NCBI GenBank assembly: GCA_031257175.1
Contig: JAIRPE010000010.1
Span: 1-34,753 of the forward strand
DNA length: 34,753 bases
Direction: 5' to 3'
Source of the DNA: Eubacteriales Family XIII. Incertae Sedis bacterium
GTDB lineage: Bacteria; Bacillota; Clostridia; Peptostreptococcales; Anaerovoracaceae
Shown: positions 1 to 8,153 of the stretch, one piece after another
Numbering within the stretch: the first letter of the stretch is position 1
Layout of the letters: each line of letters begins with the position of its first letter
Notes under the pieces: generated by a model
What the model was told of the DNA's origin: nothing
Seen by the model: only the letters and a program-made list of their open reading frames with translations
Databases searched by the model: none
Made by a program: the position numbers and the translations under genes

Positions 1-57
1 GAATTAAAGGGATGTAGGGCGAAGCGGCCCAAAGCGGCGCCTTCCGGCGGAGCAGTA

Positions 58-158
58 ATACTTGTCCTTTTTTAAATTCCTCCCAAATTATTGGGCGGAC
101 GTCGGAAGATAGTATCTACCAATCCGCTTCAAGACAAGATTTTAAATGCGGGTTAGTG
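58..158 (+). repeat. Dispersed intergenic element, copy 1
   Basis: One of four full copies of a roughly 100-bp intergenic repeat; the others are at 19071-19172, 23769-23877 and 27626-27727. It opens with an ATACTTGTCC block and a T-run, then a CCCAA-ATTA-TTGGG inverted repeat, the shared block GACGTCGGAAGATAGTA, and a stem of AATCCGC (121-127) with GCGGGTT (148-154), where one pair is G-U compatible. Its right end runs straight into the AAGGAGG ribosome binding site of the adaptor gene, so it would form that gene's 5' untranslated region. It has no coding capacity. Confidence 0.85.
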
Positions 159-172
159 TAAGGAGGGAACAT

Positions 173-2467
173 ATGGCTTCAAGAGCGAAAAAGGGTTCCG
201 GCAAGAAAAAACTGGCGATAACCTTGGCTGCGGCGCTGGTCTTGGCGGCCGGGGGGGCCTACTTGGCGAAGGGCTTCCTCTTCAAGGAGGTTTCGGCGCA
301 GAATTACACGGAATACACCGTGGCCAGAGGCGACCTGCGCGTCTCGCTCAGCGGTTCGGGGAGCATACAGCCCAACGCCCAGTACGACGTGGTCTCCATG
401 ATCGGCGGCGACGTCATAGAGGACTATTTCGTGGAGGGGGACCAGGTGGAGAAGGGCGACCTGCTTTACGTTTTCGACTCCTCGGAAATAGAAAACACCG
501 TGGAAAGAGCCAACCTGTCCCTGGAGAAATCCCAGCTGAGCTACGGCAGGACGCAGGAATCCTATGAGGCGCTGACCGTGACCGCTCCTGAGGACGGCAG
601 GGTGGCGGAGATATACGTCAAGGAGGGCGACAACGTGTCCAACGGGGGCAAGGTGGCCAAGCTCATTGACGACGCCAGTTTCAAGGCCAGGGTGCCCTTC
701 AGCGTCCCTGATGCCGCCTCGCTCTATTTGGGGCAGGGCGTCGAGGTCGTCATAGAGAACACCTTCGAGGTTTTGCCCGGCGTGATAACGAAGATTTATG
801 ATTCCAGCCGCGTCATAGACGGCTACATCGACGTGACCGACGTGGAGGTGCAGGTCAGGAACCCGGGGGCGCTGACGGCGGGCACGTATGTCAGCGTCAG
901 GGCCGACGGGGTAGCTTGCGTGGAAGGCGGCAGCCTGGAGGGCGGCGCCGAAAAGACGGTGCTGGCCAAGGCCAGCGGCCTTGTGGAGGAGGTCGGCGTG
1001 GTGGTGGGCGAGTACGTCAAAAGCGGCGCCCTGCTGGCGAGCCTGTCCAGCGACTCGGCGAAAAACAGCCTCCAGGACAGCCAGATTTCCTTGAAGGAGG
1101 CCCAGCTTTCCTGGGCCAGCACTGAGAAACAGTTAAGCGACTACAGAGTGACCGCGCCCATCTCAGGCTCAGTCATATCCAAGAGCGTGAAAGCGGGCGA
1201 CACGCTGGAGAACAACACCAAGTCGGTCATGGCGGTAATCGCCGACATGTCCGTCATGAGCTTCACCATAAACGTGGACGAGCTGGACATATCGAAGGTC
1301 TCCAAAGGGCAACAGGCCCAAATCACCGTGGACGCCCTGTCGGGGCAAAGCTTCACCGGCACGGTGGACAATGTGGGGATATTGGGTTCCTCCAGCAACG
1401 GCGTGACCACTTACCCCGTCAAGATAGTGTTCGACGATTCTGAAGGGCTGTGGCCGGGGATGAACGCCACGGCTGACATCGTGGTGGATTCGGCCAGCGA
1501 CGTGCTTATGATACCCGTCTCGGCGGTTAGCAGAGGCAACATGGTTCTGGTCAAAGGCGCGGCTGAGGCCGGCGCCGCCTCGTCCCCTCCTTCGGGTTCC
1601 GTTTCCCAAAGCGGCGGCGGGACGGAAGGCGCGGGCCTCGGCGCGGGCGCTTCAGGCGCGGCGGGGGACAGCGTGACCCAGGCCGGCCAAAACGGCGGGT
1701 TCAGGGGCGAGCCGCCTGAGGGCGGATGGCCTAACGCTTCCCCCGGCGCCTTCGCGGGCGGGCCGCCTGCGGGGGATCGGCCTAACGTTTCCCCCGGCGC
1801 CATGGGCGACGGCTCCGAGGATTGGGGCGGTCGCAGAGGCGGGGGCCGTTTGGCCTCCGGCGCGGCCATAAGCCCAGGCGCCTTCGGCGAGATGACCGAG
1901 GAGGAACGGGCCGCCCGCAGGGCCGCCAGGTTCGGGGCCGGCGGCGACGGGGCTCCCCAAGGCCAGGGCCGTCCGACTGGCGGCGCCGACTCGGCCCCCA
2001 CGGCCTCCGCGGCGGGCTTGGGCGCCCCCCCGACGGCGGCGGACAGGGTCTCCTCCGTGAGCGTGTCGGGTTCGGGCGCGGCAGACGCGGCGGGCGGAAC
2101 CTCGACCGCAGGGTCTGCAGGCCAAAGCCCCACGACCCAGGCGGCAGGCTCGGGCGCCTCGAGCGCGGCGCGGGTCGGGGCTTCCATGCCCCAGGCCCCT
2201 GAGAACAGCCATTACGCCTATGTGGAGCTGGGCCTCAACAATGAGAGTTACATAGAGGTGAAAAGCGGGCTAAGCGAGGGCGACGTGATTCTCATACAGG
2301 TCACGTCCCAGAACGCCCTCACCCAAAACCCGATGATGATGATGGGCGCCCCCATGGGCGGCGGCATGGGCGGCAATGTGGTCATGCGCCAGCCCGGCCA
2401 AGGCGGCGCCCCGACAGGCGGCCAAGGCGCGGGGCAGACGGGCCGCACGGCCACCAGGAGCAATTAG
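173..2467 (+). CDS. MacA/YknX-like efflux adaptor with long disordered linker
   Basis: Membrane-anchored periplasmic-adaptor-type subunit (HlyD/MacA family) expected to work with the ABC ATPase and permease that follow. ATG at 173 is preferred over an upstream in-frame ATG at 146 because AAGGAGG sits just before it; this gives 764 residues. Residues about 12-38 form one basic-flanked membrane segment. The lipoyl/helical-hairpin module appears twice (about 45-170 and 260-350), followed by beta-barrel sequence to about 460. Residues about 463-677 are then almost only Gly, Ala, Pro and Ser with Arg-rich patches, including three SPGA(F/M) motifs. The family-typical segment with GLSEGDVI returns after this, and the C-terminus is Met/Gly-rich. 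MacA proteins are usually under 450 residues, so the linker explains the excess length. The exported substrate is unknown. Confidence 0.88.
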   Translation: MASRAKKGSGKKKLAITLAAALVLAAGGAYLAKGFLFKEVSAQNYTEYTVARGDLRVSLSGSGSIQPNAQYDVVSMIGGDVIEDYFVEGDQVEKGDLLYVFDSSEIENTVERANLSLEKSQLSYGRTQESYEALTVTAPEDGRVAEIYVKEGDNVSNGGKVAKLIDDASFKARVPFSVPDAASLYLGQGVEVVIENTFEVLPGVITKIYDSSRVIDGYIDVTDVEVQVRNPGALTAGTYVSVRADGVACVEGGSLEGGAEKTVLAKASGLVEEVGVVVGEYVKSGALLASLSSDSAKNSLQDSQISLKEAQLSWASTEKQLSDYRVTAPISGSVISKSVKAGDTLENNTKSVMAVIADMSVMSFTINVDELDISKVSKGQQAQITVDALSGQSFTGTVDNVGILGSSSNGVTTYPVKIVFDDSEGLWPGMNATADIVVDSASDVLMIPVSAVSRGNMVLVKGAAEAGAASSPPSGSVSQSGGGTEGAGLGAGASGAAGDSVTQAGQNGGFRGEPPEGGWPNASPGAFAGGPPAGDRPNVSPGAMGDGSEDWGGRRGGGRLASGAAISPGAFGEMTEEERAARRAARFGAGGDGAPQGQGRPTGGADSAPTASAAGLGAPPTAADRVSSVSVSGSGAADAAGGTSTAGSAGQSPTTQAAGSGASSAARVGASMPQAPENSHYAYVELGLNNESYIEVKSGLSEGDVILIQVTSQNALTQNPMMMMGAPMGGGMGGNVVMRQPGQGGAPTGGQGAGQTGRTATRSN

Positions 2468-2477
2468 GGAGGGGCCC

Positions 2478-3158
2478 ATGATACAGTTAATCGACATATA
2501 CAAGATATACCCCATGGGAGACGAGGAAGTCCACGCCCTGGACGGCATAAGCCTAGACATAAAAGAAAGGGAGTTCGTGGCCATAATAGGCCAGTCAGGC
2601 TCGGGCAAGTCCACCTGCATGAACATTATCGGCTGTCTGGACGTGCCCACCAGCGGCTCCTACCTGCTGAACGGGCAGGACGTCAGCGCCATGAGCGACG
2701 ACCAGCAGGCCCATTTCCGCAACAAGACCGTCGGCTTTGTTTTCCAGCAGTACAACCTCATACAAAAGCTCACGGCCTATGAGAACGTGGAGCTGCCGCT
2801 GATTTACAGAGGCGTCCACGAAAGGGACAGGCGCGAGGTGGTCATGGAGGCTTTGGAAAAAGTGGGGATCGCCGACAAGCACAAGAACCTCCCCAACCAG
2901 CTTTCAGGCGGGCAGCAGCAGCGTGTATCCATAGCCAGGGCATTGGCGGGCAAGCCCTCCCTGATTCTGGCCGACGAGCCCACGGGCGCGCTGGACTCCA
3001 GGACAGGGGCGGAAATGCTGGACTTCCTCCAGCAGCTGAACGGCGAGGGGCACACCCTGGTGCTGATCACCCACGACATGAACGTGGCGAGCCGCGCCAA
3101 GCGGGTGGTGAGCCTCTCGGACGGGAGGATAGTCGAGGACAAGGAGGTGCGCCATTGA
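2478..3158 (+). CDS. MacB/LolD-type ABC transporter ATP-binding protein
   Basis: ATPase subunit of a MacB/YknY-type exporter, 226 residues, normal for the family. ATG at 2478 follows GGGAGGGG closely and makes the protein begin MIQLIDIYKIYP, as in relatives; a longer reading frame from 2376 overlaps the adaptor gene and is not needed. Visible motifs in order are Walker A GQSGSGKST, Q-loop FVFQQYNL, the unusually Gln-rich signature LSGGQQQRVSIARAL, Walker B LILADEPTGALD and H-loop THD. It starts 10 bp after the adaptor stop and overlaps the permease start by 4 bp, so the three genes are one translationally coupled unit. Families with this motif set use the mechanotransmission mode of MacB; that this one does is inference. 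Confidence 0.95.
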   Translation: MIQLIDIYKIYPMGDEEVHALDGISLDIKEREFVAIIGQSGSGKSTCMNIIGCLDVPTSGSYLLNGQDVSAMSDDQQAHFRNKTVGFVFQQYNLIQKLTAYENVELPLIYRGVHERDRREVVMEALEKVGIADKHKNLPNQLSGGQQQRVSIARALAGKPSLILADEPTGALDSRTGAEMLDFLQQLNGEGHTLVLITHDMNVASRAKRVVSLSDGRIVEDKEVRH

Positions 3159-4330
3159 ACGTCAAGCAATCCCTGCTCATGGCCTTGAAGAGCATGAAAA
3201 CCAGCAAAATGCGCTCCTTCCTCACAATGCTGGGCATTGTCATCGGCGTGGCCTCGGTCATCATATTGATAAGCATCATGAACGGGCTGTCGGATCAGAT
3301 AACGTCGAACCTGAAGAACGCGGGCACGGACAACATCACCGTCAACGTGTTCGGCAGGGGCGGCAACCGTAGCTTCCAGTACGACGACATGGAGCGGGTG
3401 GTGGCCGAGAACCCCACGTTCTTCACCTCGTTCAGCCCCAACGTGAACGCCTCCGTGACCGTCAAGAACGGCACGAAGTCCGTTTCGACCAGCGTTCGGG
3501 GGACTAACGAGTATTACCAGGACATACAAAGCGTGGAGGTTGAGGCGGGGCGGTTCCTGGAATTCGTGGACGTGGAGCGGCTACAGAAGGTTTGCGTCAT
3601 AGGCAGCTACATCGCCGAGGAGCTTTTCGACGGCAGCGTCTACGAGGATTCCACCGTCAAAATCAACGGCTCCACATACGCGGTGGTGGGCGTCCTCAAG
3701 GAGACGGCCAAGAGCGAGGAGGCGTCGGCGGACGACATCGTCTACATACCCTACTCCACGGCCACCCGCCTGTCGGGGAATTCCAACATCGGCAACTGGG
3801 TGGTCAAGGCCGCCGACGTGAGCAACATCGACGCGGCCATAACCGAGCTGCGCGACAAGCTGTACCTGGTCTACGGCGACAGCAGCTCCTACCGCGTCTC
3901 CAGCATGTCCCAGCTGATAGAGACTCTGAACGAGATCACCTCGTCCATTTCCATGGTGCTGGTGGGCATAGCGGGCATATCGCTGGTGGTGGGCGGCATA
4001 GGCATCATGAACATCATGCTGGTCTCCGTGACCGAGCGCACCAGGGAGATAGGCATACGGAAGGCCCTGGGGGCGCGGCGGCGCGCCATACTCAGCCAGT
4101 TCATCATAGAGGCGGCCACGACCAGCGCGGCCGGCGGGATTATCGGCATCATCCTGGGGATCGTCTTGGCGCTGGTGGCGGGCTCCCTGCTGGACATGGC
4201 GGTCAAGCCGTCCATAAACGCGGTGCTGATAGCCTTTGGCGTGTCCGTGGCCATAGGCATGGTGTTCGGGTACTTCCCCGCAGGCAAGGCGGCGAAACTG
4301 CACCCCATCGACGCGTTGCGGTACGAATAG
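3155..4330 (+). CDS. MacB/FtsX-type ABC transporter permease
   Basis: Membrane subunit of the exporter, 391 residues. It appears to start with TTG at 3155, seven bases after AAGGAGG, overlapping the ATPase stop by four bases (TTGA). The topology is that of MacB/YknZ: a first membrane helix at about 25-45, a large extracytoplasmic domain at about 45-270, then three helices near the C-terminus. The cytoplasmic loop carries the conserved RTREIGIRKALGARR motif, which couples to the ATPase, and the protein ends in LHPIDALRYE, typical of the family. Adaptor, ATPase and permease together make a complete YknXYZ-like exporter, usually linked to peptides, antibiotics or lipids; the cargo here cannot be told from sequence. 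Confidence 0.94.
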   Translation: MNVKQSLLMALKSMKTSKMRSFLTMLGIVIGVASVIILISIMNGLSDQITSNLKNAGTDNITVNVFGRGGNRSFQYDDMERVVAENPTFFTSFSPNVNASVTVKNGTKSVSTSVRGTNEYYQDIQSVEVEAGRFLEFVDVERLQKVCVIGSYIAEELFDGSVYEDSTVKINGSTYAVVGVLKETAKSEEASADDIVYIPYSTATRLSGNSNIGNWVVKAADVSNIDAAITELRDKLYLVYGDSSSYRVSSMSQLIETLNEITSSISMVLVGIAGISLVVGGIGIMNIMLVSVTERTREIGIRKALGARRRAILSQFIIEAATTSAAGGIIGIILGIVLALVAGSLLDMAVKPSINAVLIAFGVSVAIGMVFGYFPAGKAAKLHPIDALRYE

Positions 4331-4380
4331 GAAAACCCCCTTCCCCTCCCTCAGGGCGCGGGCGGACGGGCGCTGGTGTT

Positions 4381-4412
4381 ATTGCGGAATGTGAAGCGGC
4401 GCGAGCCGCAAT
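4381..4412 (+). other. Inverted repeat just upstream of the SLH gene
   Basis: ATTGCGG (4381-4387) is exactly complementary to CCGCAAT (4406-4412), with an 18-nt loop. The right arm ends next to the GGAGG ribosome binding site of the SLH gene. It could be a hairpin in the leader or an operator; its function is not shown. Confidence 0.4.
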
Positions 4413-4422
4413 GGAGGCGACA

Positions 4423-6327
4423 ATGAAGAAAATAAGCAGAAAATGCCTTTGCGCGCTGATGGCGGCCTTTATGGCGGCCTCGTGGGGGGTTGCCCCAGGC
4501 GGTGGCGCGGCGGCCTTCGCCGCAGACGAGGACACGGCTCTGAGCGTTTTGAGCGCCATAGGCGTGGTAAGCCCCGACAGCGCGGGAAGCTACAATCTAA
4601 CCAGGCAACTGACCAGGGCGGAATTCGCGAAGATGATAATCACGGCGTCGTCCTATAAGGACTCCGTCACGGCGTCGTCCTCGTCGCTGTTCAAGGACGT
4701 GGCGGCGGGCAATTGGGCGGCGGGCTACGTGAAGCTGGCGGTGACGGCCGGCCTGCTGTCAGGCTACAGTGACGGGACTTTCAGGCCCAACGAGCCCGTT
4801 AAGACGGAGCAGGCCGTGAACGCCGCGCTTAAACTGCTGGGCTACGTCACGTCTGATTTCAGAGGGGCCTTCCCCGACGCCCAGATGAATATCTTCAAGG
4901 GCAGCGCGCTGTCCCAGGGCATGAGCGCCGCCGTGGGCGCGCCCCTCAGCAGGGGGGAGGCCGTGAAGCTCATCTACAACATGCTCAACACGAAACTCAA
5001 GGACGGCTCCAAAAAATACGCCGAGTCGTTGAATTACAAGCTGAACGCCGCCGGGGAAATAGATTACGCCGCGCTGCTGACCAGCAACATGAACGGGCCG
5101 TACACGGTGAAGAACGGCTCCTGGGCGTCCGACAACGGCCTTTCCGGCCTGACCTACGCGGTTTACAAAAATGGCAAGCCCGCCACCCCGTCCGACATAA
5201 AAACCTATGACGTGCTTTACTACAACAACGGTAAGTCCATCGTCTGGGTTTACGACAAAAAAGTGACGGGCGTGTTCGAGCGGGCGAACCCCAGCCAGAA
5301 CGACGTGACCTCCGTGGTGGTGTCGGGCACGGAGTACAAGCTCGAGTCCTCCAACGCCTTCACCGCGCTGTCCTCGTCGGGCAGCCTGCGGGTGGGGAAC
5401 ACCATCACCCTTCTGATGGGCAAGGACGGCGGCGTGGCTGACGCGGTAGCCAGCGCCTCCATCACCGAGGCCACGACGCTGTACGTCACCGAGGTGGGGA
5501 CGAAGGCGTACACCAACGCCAACGACCAGACCTACAACGCGGCTTACATCAAAGGAGTCACCGTGGCCGGGGACGTGGCGGAGTTCCCTGTGTCCCAGAC
5601 TTGGATAAAGAAGGGCGAAGTGGTTAAGGTTGACTATGCGGGCGGCGCGGCGAACGTCTCCAGAGTGGGGGGCGGCGCGCTTAACGGCAAGGTGGACGCG
5701 GCGCTGTACAAGCTGGGCACTTCCCAGATGGCCGCCGACGTGAGGATAATGGACACCTTCAACGGCGCGTACGCGGCGATTTCCCCCCAGAGGCTGGACG
5801 GGGTGACTATCAACTCCGACAAGGTGCTGTATTACGCGGCCTCGGGTGGCCAGGTGACGGCCATCATCCTCGACAACGTCACCGCTGATTTGGCGGCCTA
5901 CGGCATCCTGACGGTTTCCAACGTGAACAACTCCAGCGGGAGCGCCAGCATCAGCGGCAGCTACTCCTGGATTCGGGACGGGCTCACCAAGACCTTCAGC
6001 ACCCAGGGCAGCGCTTTCTCGACGCCCCTTGGCCCGGTGAAGGCGGAGCTTTCCGGGGAGACTCCCGAGACGCTCAGATCCCTGAGGAACCTGAGCGGAA
6101 AGGCCAAGAGCCTGGACGCCTCATGGCTGACGACCACGGGGACGATAGAGAAGTGGCCCGTCTCCCCCAAGGTGGGCGTGTACTCTAACCCGCTGTCGGG
6201 GCAGTACGCCCAAGTGACGCTCACGGACGCCATAAGCGCGATGAGCGGCGGCAAAACGGTGGATTTTTTCTACGACGACGAGCCTGGGAGCGGGGGGCAG
6301 ATACGGATTATTATTATTAGGGGGTGA
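4423..6327 (+). CDS. S-layer homology domain surface protein
   Basis: Secreted cell-surface protein of 634 residues. ATG at 4423 is preceded by GGAGG and opens a clear signal peptide (basic MKKISRK, hydrophobic core, Ala-rich cleavage site near AFA-AD, residue about 34). Three SLH modules follow: a divergent one at about 38-80 (LTRAEFAKMI), a good one at about 85-140 with FKDV, W and GLLSGYSDGTFRPNEPV, and a partial one at about 145-200 (FPDA, LSRGEAVKLIYNML). SLH modules bind pyruvylated wall polymers or, in diderms, outer-membrane-linked polysaccharide. Residues about 205-634 are Ser/Thr/Val/Gly-rich and look beta-stranded, but I recognise no domain there. The gene lies 92 bp after the permease, so it may belong to the exporter unit. 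Confidence 0.9.
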   Translation: MKKISRKCLCALMAAFMAASWGVAPGGGAAAFAADEDTALSVLSAIGVVSPDSAGSYNLTRQLTRAEFAKMIITASSYKDSVTASSSSLFKDVAAGNWAAGYVKLAVTAGLLSGYSDGTFRPNEPVKTEQAVNAALKLLGYVTSDFRGAFPDAQMNIFKGSALSQGMSAAVGAPLSRGEAVKLIYNMLNTKLKDGSKKYAESLNYKLNAAGEIDYAALLTSNMNGPYTVKNGSWASDNGLSGLTYAVYKNGKPATPSDIKTYDVLYYNNGKSIVWVYDKKVTGVFERANPSQNDVTSVVVSGTEYKLESSNAFTALSSSGSLRVGNTITLLMGKDGGVADAVASASITEATTLYVTEVGTKAYTNANDQTYNAAYIKGVTVAGDVAEFPVSQTWIKKGEVVKVDYAGGAANVSRVGGGALNGKVDAALYKLGTSQMAADVRIMDTFNGAYAAISPQRLDGVTINSDKVLYYAASGGQVTAIILDNVTADLAAYGILTVSNVNNSSGSASISGSYSWIRDGLTKTFSTQGSAFSTPLGPVKAELSGETPETLRSLRNLSGKAKSLDASWLTTTGTIEKWPVSPKVGVYSNPLSGQYAQVTLTDAISAMSGGKTVDFFYDDEPGSGGQIRIIIIRG

Positions 6328-6357
6328 GGGTCCCGGGGTTGCCCCAGGATCGCGCGT

Positions 6358-6388
6358 GAAGCCTGCCTGAATGTTCCGGGCGGGCTTC
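6358..6388. terminator. Candidate terminator hairpin between convergent genes
   Basis: GAAGCCTGCC (6358-6367) pairs with GGCGGGCTTC (6379-6388) over ten base pairs, one of them G-U. A smaller CCCGGGG/CCCC stem precedes it at about 6332-6347. It lies in the 64-bp gap between the SLH gene (plus) and the flippase gene (minus), where a shared terminator is expected. There is no long T-run on either side, so its efficiency is uncertain. Confidence 0.5.
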
Positions 6389-6391
6389 AGA

Positions 6392-8089
6392 TCACAGCAG
6401 GCGTAGCGTCTTTAGAACTTTCACCAACCGCTTGCCCTTTGGCAGGGATTCTATTTCCTCGGCCAGTATGGCTTGGAATTTCAAGATCAACACGCAATAA
6501 GCCGCAGCGCCGCCGCAGACCCCCAACAAGGTCGCAAACCCGTCTCCGACGATCCTTTGGCACGAAAGATATATCACCGCCGCAAGAAAACTCATAATCG
6601 CGCCGGAAAGCACGGGCTTTAAGACTGACAGCATTAGATCGAATTTGATGTTTGCCGTCTTGATCACGAAAAACAGATTCATAATTCCTATGAGCGCGAA
6701 CCCTGCAAAGCTGCCTATGGTGGCGCCGTTGATATTCAGCGTCGGCATGGCGGTCAGCACATAAGTAAGAACGGATTTCAATATGAAGCCGGCCAAAAGG
6801 GAGACGACGGGCAATGAGGCCTTCCCGAGGCCCTGAAGTATGCCGGCCATCGTCTGCGCCACGCATAGGAATATAACCCCGCCCGCCAATATCATCAAAT
6901 ACGAAGCCGCATTTCCGGCTTCTTCCCTGAAGGAAGGATAAATCAGACGAAGTATGGGCGCGGCAAGGGTCATCAGCCCGAAACTGCACGGCACGCCAAT
7001 GATTATTGCGGTTCTAAATCCCATAGATATGTTTTTCTTGAGGAATTCCGTGTCTCCGACGCTATTTGCCGCCGCCACGGCCGGTATCAGGCTTAGGCCG
7101 ATGCTAAGGGCCAGCGCCATGGGGATATTAATTATGGGTGAGGCGAAACCGGACATGAGACCATAAATCGTTTCCGCGTCAATAACGGAGAATCCCGAAT
7201 CTATCAGACGAACCCTGCAGAGCAACATATCCGCCACATTCATGATTGGCAATATGGAGATGCCTATCGTTGTCGGGAAAGTGAGGACAGCAAGATCTTT
7301 CAATATTTTGAAAGAAGGTTCTTTGAAGGGGCCGCTCGGGGAGGTCTGGACTGAGGCGCCGCTCCGTTCTTTGATAAATTCGATATTTTCGCGTGTTGTC
7401 ACACCGTTCCTAGTCCCGTTCGGCATTTGCGCGCCGGATAGAGGCTTACGACCTGTCTCGTACGTCATGTAGACGAACGCCAGCACGGACAAGCCAATAA
7501 CGGGGCCGATGCTGGCTGCGGCGCAAGCTCCGGCTGCAGCTAGTTCCAAACTGCTTGAGACCAAAATCCCGGCAAGGCCCAATCCGACGGCCACGCGAAC
7601 AAACTGCTCGGCGAGTTGGGAGACGGCGGTGGGGCGCATTTCCTGTTTGCCTTGGAAATATCCTCTAAAAACCGCCATAATTGGGACAAAAAACAAGGCG
7701 GGGGAAATAGCCAACAACGAGTAATATGAACCTTCGGATCGGACTAGCACGGATAAAGGCTTCGCTGTCAGAGCCACCGTCGCGGAAGCGATGACGCCGA
7801 AGAACAACATTACGGCAAACGAGAGTTTGAACACCCGTCGCGCCTCATGCTCGTATCCGTTCGCTATTCTTTCGGATATCATCTTCGATATGGCGGCAGG
7901 CGCCCCATTGGTGGAAAATACCAACAGAAAGATGTAGACGGGGTAAGCGGTTTGGAAATAACCCATGCCTACTTCGCCGATAATATTAGCGAGGGGTATT
8001 CTAAAGATCGCTCCCAGAACCTGCACCATGAGGCCTGCTGCACCCAACACGGCCGCGCCGGACAGGAAACTCTTCTTTTTATCGTTCAT
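6392..8089 (-). CDS. SpoVB/MurJ-like polysaccharide flippase (MOP superfamily)
   Basis: Polytopic membrane protein of the SpoVB/YtgP branch of the MATE/MurJ (MOP) superfamily, which flips lipid-linked cell-wall or polysaccharide precursors. Starting from MNDKKKS at 8089 it has 565 residues. The N-terminal GAAVLGAAGLMVQVLGAIFR and the GYFQTAYPVY and FRGYFQGKQEM segments are typical, and about 14 hydrophobic segments can be counted. A hydrophilic loop near residues 225-280 separates the two halves, as in relatives. The reading frame extends to a TTG at 8122 without a ribosome binding site; the ATG at 8089 abuts GAAAGG, also not ideal, so the start is uncertain. It lies 64 bp downstream of gpmI on the same strand and is probably cotranscribed. 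Whether it acts in sporulation cannot be said. Confidence 0.88.
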   Translation of the reverse strand: MNDKKKSFLSGAAVLGAAGLMVQVLGAIFRIPLANIIGEVGMGYFQTAYPVYIFLLVFSTNGAPAAISKMISERIANGYEHEARRVFKLSFAVMLFFGVIASATVALTAKPLSVLVRSEGSYYSLLAISPALFFVPIMAVFRGYFQGKQEMRPTAVSQLAEQFVRVAVGLGLAGILVSSSLELAAAGACAAASIGPVIGLSVLAFVYMTYETGRKPLSGAQMPNGTRNGVTTRENIEFIKERSGASVQTSPSGPFKEPSFKILKDLAVLTFPTTIGISILPIMNVADMLLCRVRLIDSGFSVIDAETIYGLMSGFASPIINIPMALALSIGLSLIPAVAAANSVGDTEFLKKNISMGFRTAIIIGVPCSFGLMTLAAPILRLIYPSFREEAGNAASYLMILAGGVIFLCVAQTMAGILQGLGKASLPVVSLLAGFILKSVLTYVLTAMPTLNINGATIGSFAGFALIGIMNLFFVIKTANIKFDLMLSVLKPVLSGAIMSFLAAVIYLSCQRIVGDGFATLLGVCGGAAAYCVLILKFQAILAEEIESLPKGKRLVKVLKTLRLL

Positions 8090-8153
8090 CCTTTCGTTTC
8101 CCACGAATCTGTCAAAAAACAACTGAAAACATCGATGAGGCTATGCGACAGGC

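Noticed and set aside
1411-2212. Long frames on both strands within the adaptor linker
   Set aside because: GC-rich, low-complexity coding sequence lacks stop codons in several frames; only the frame continuous with the adaptor has a start, a ribosome binding site and family domains.
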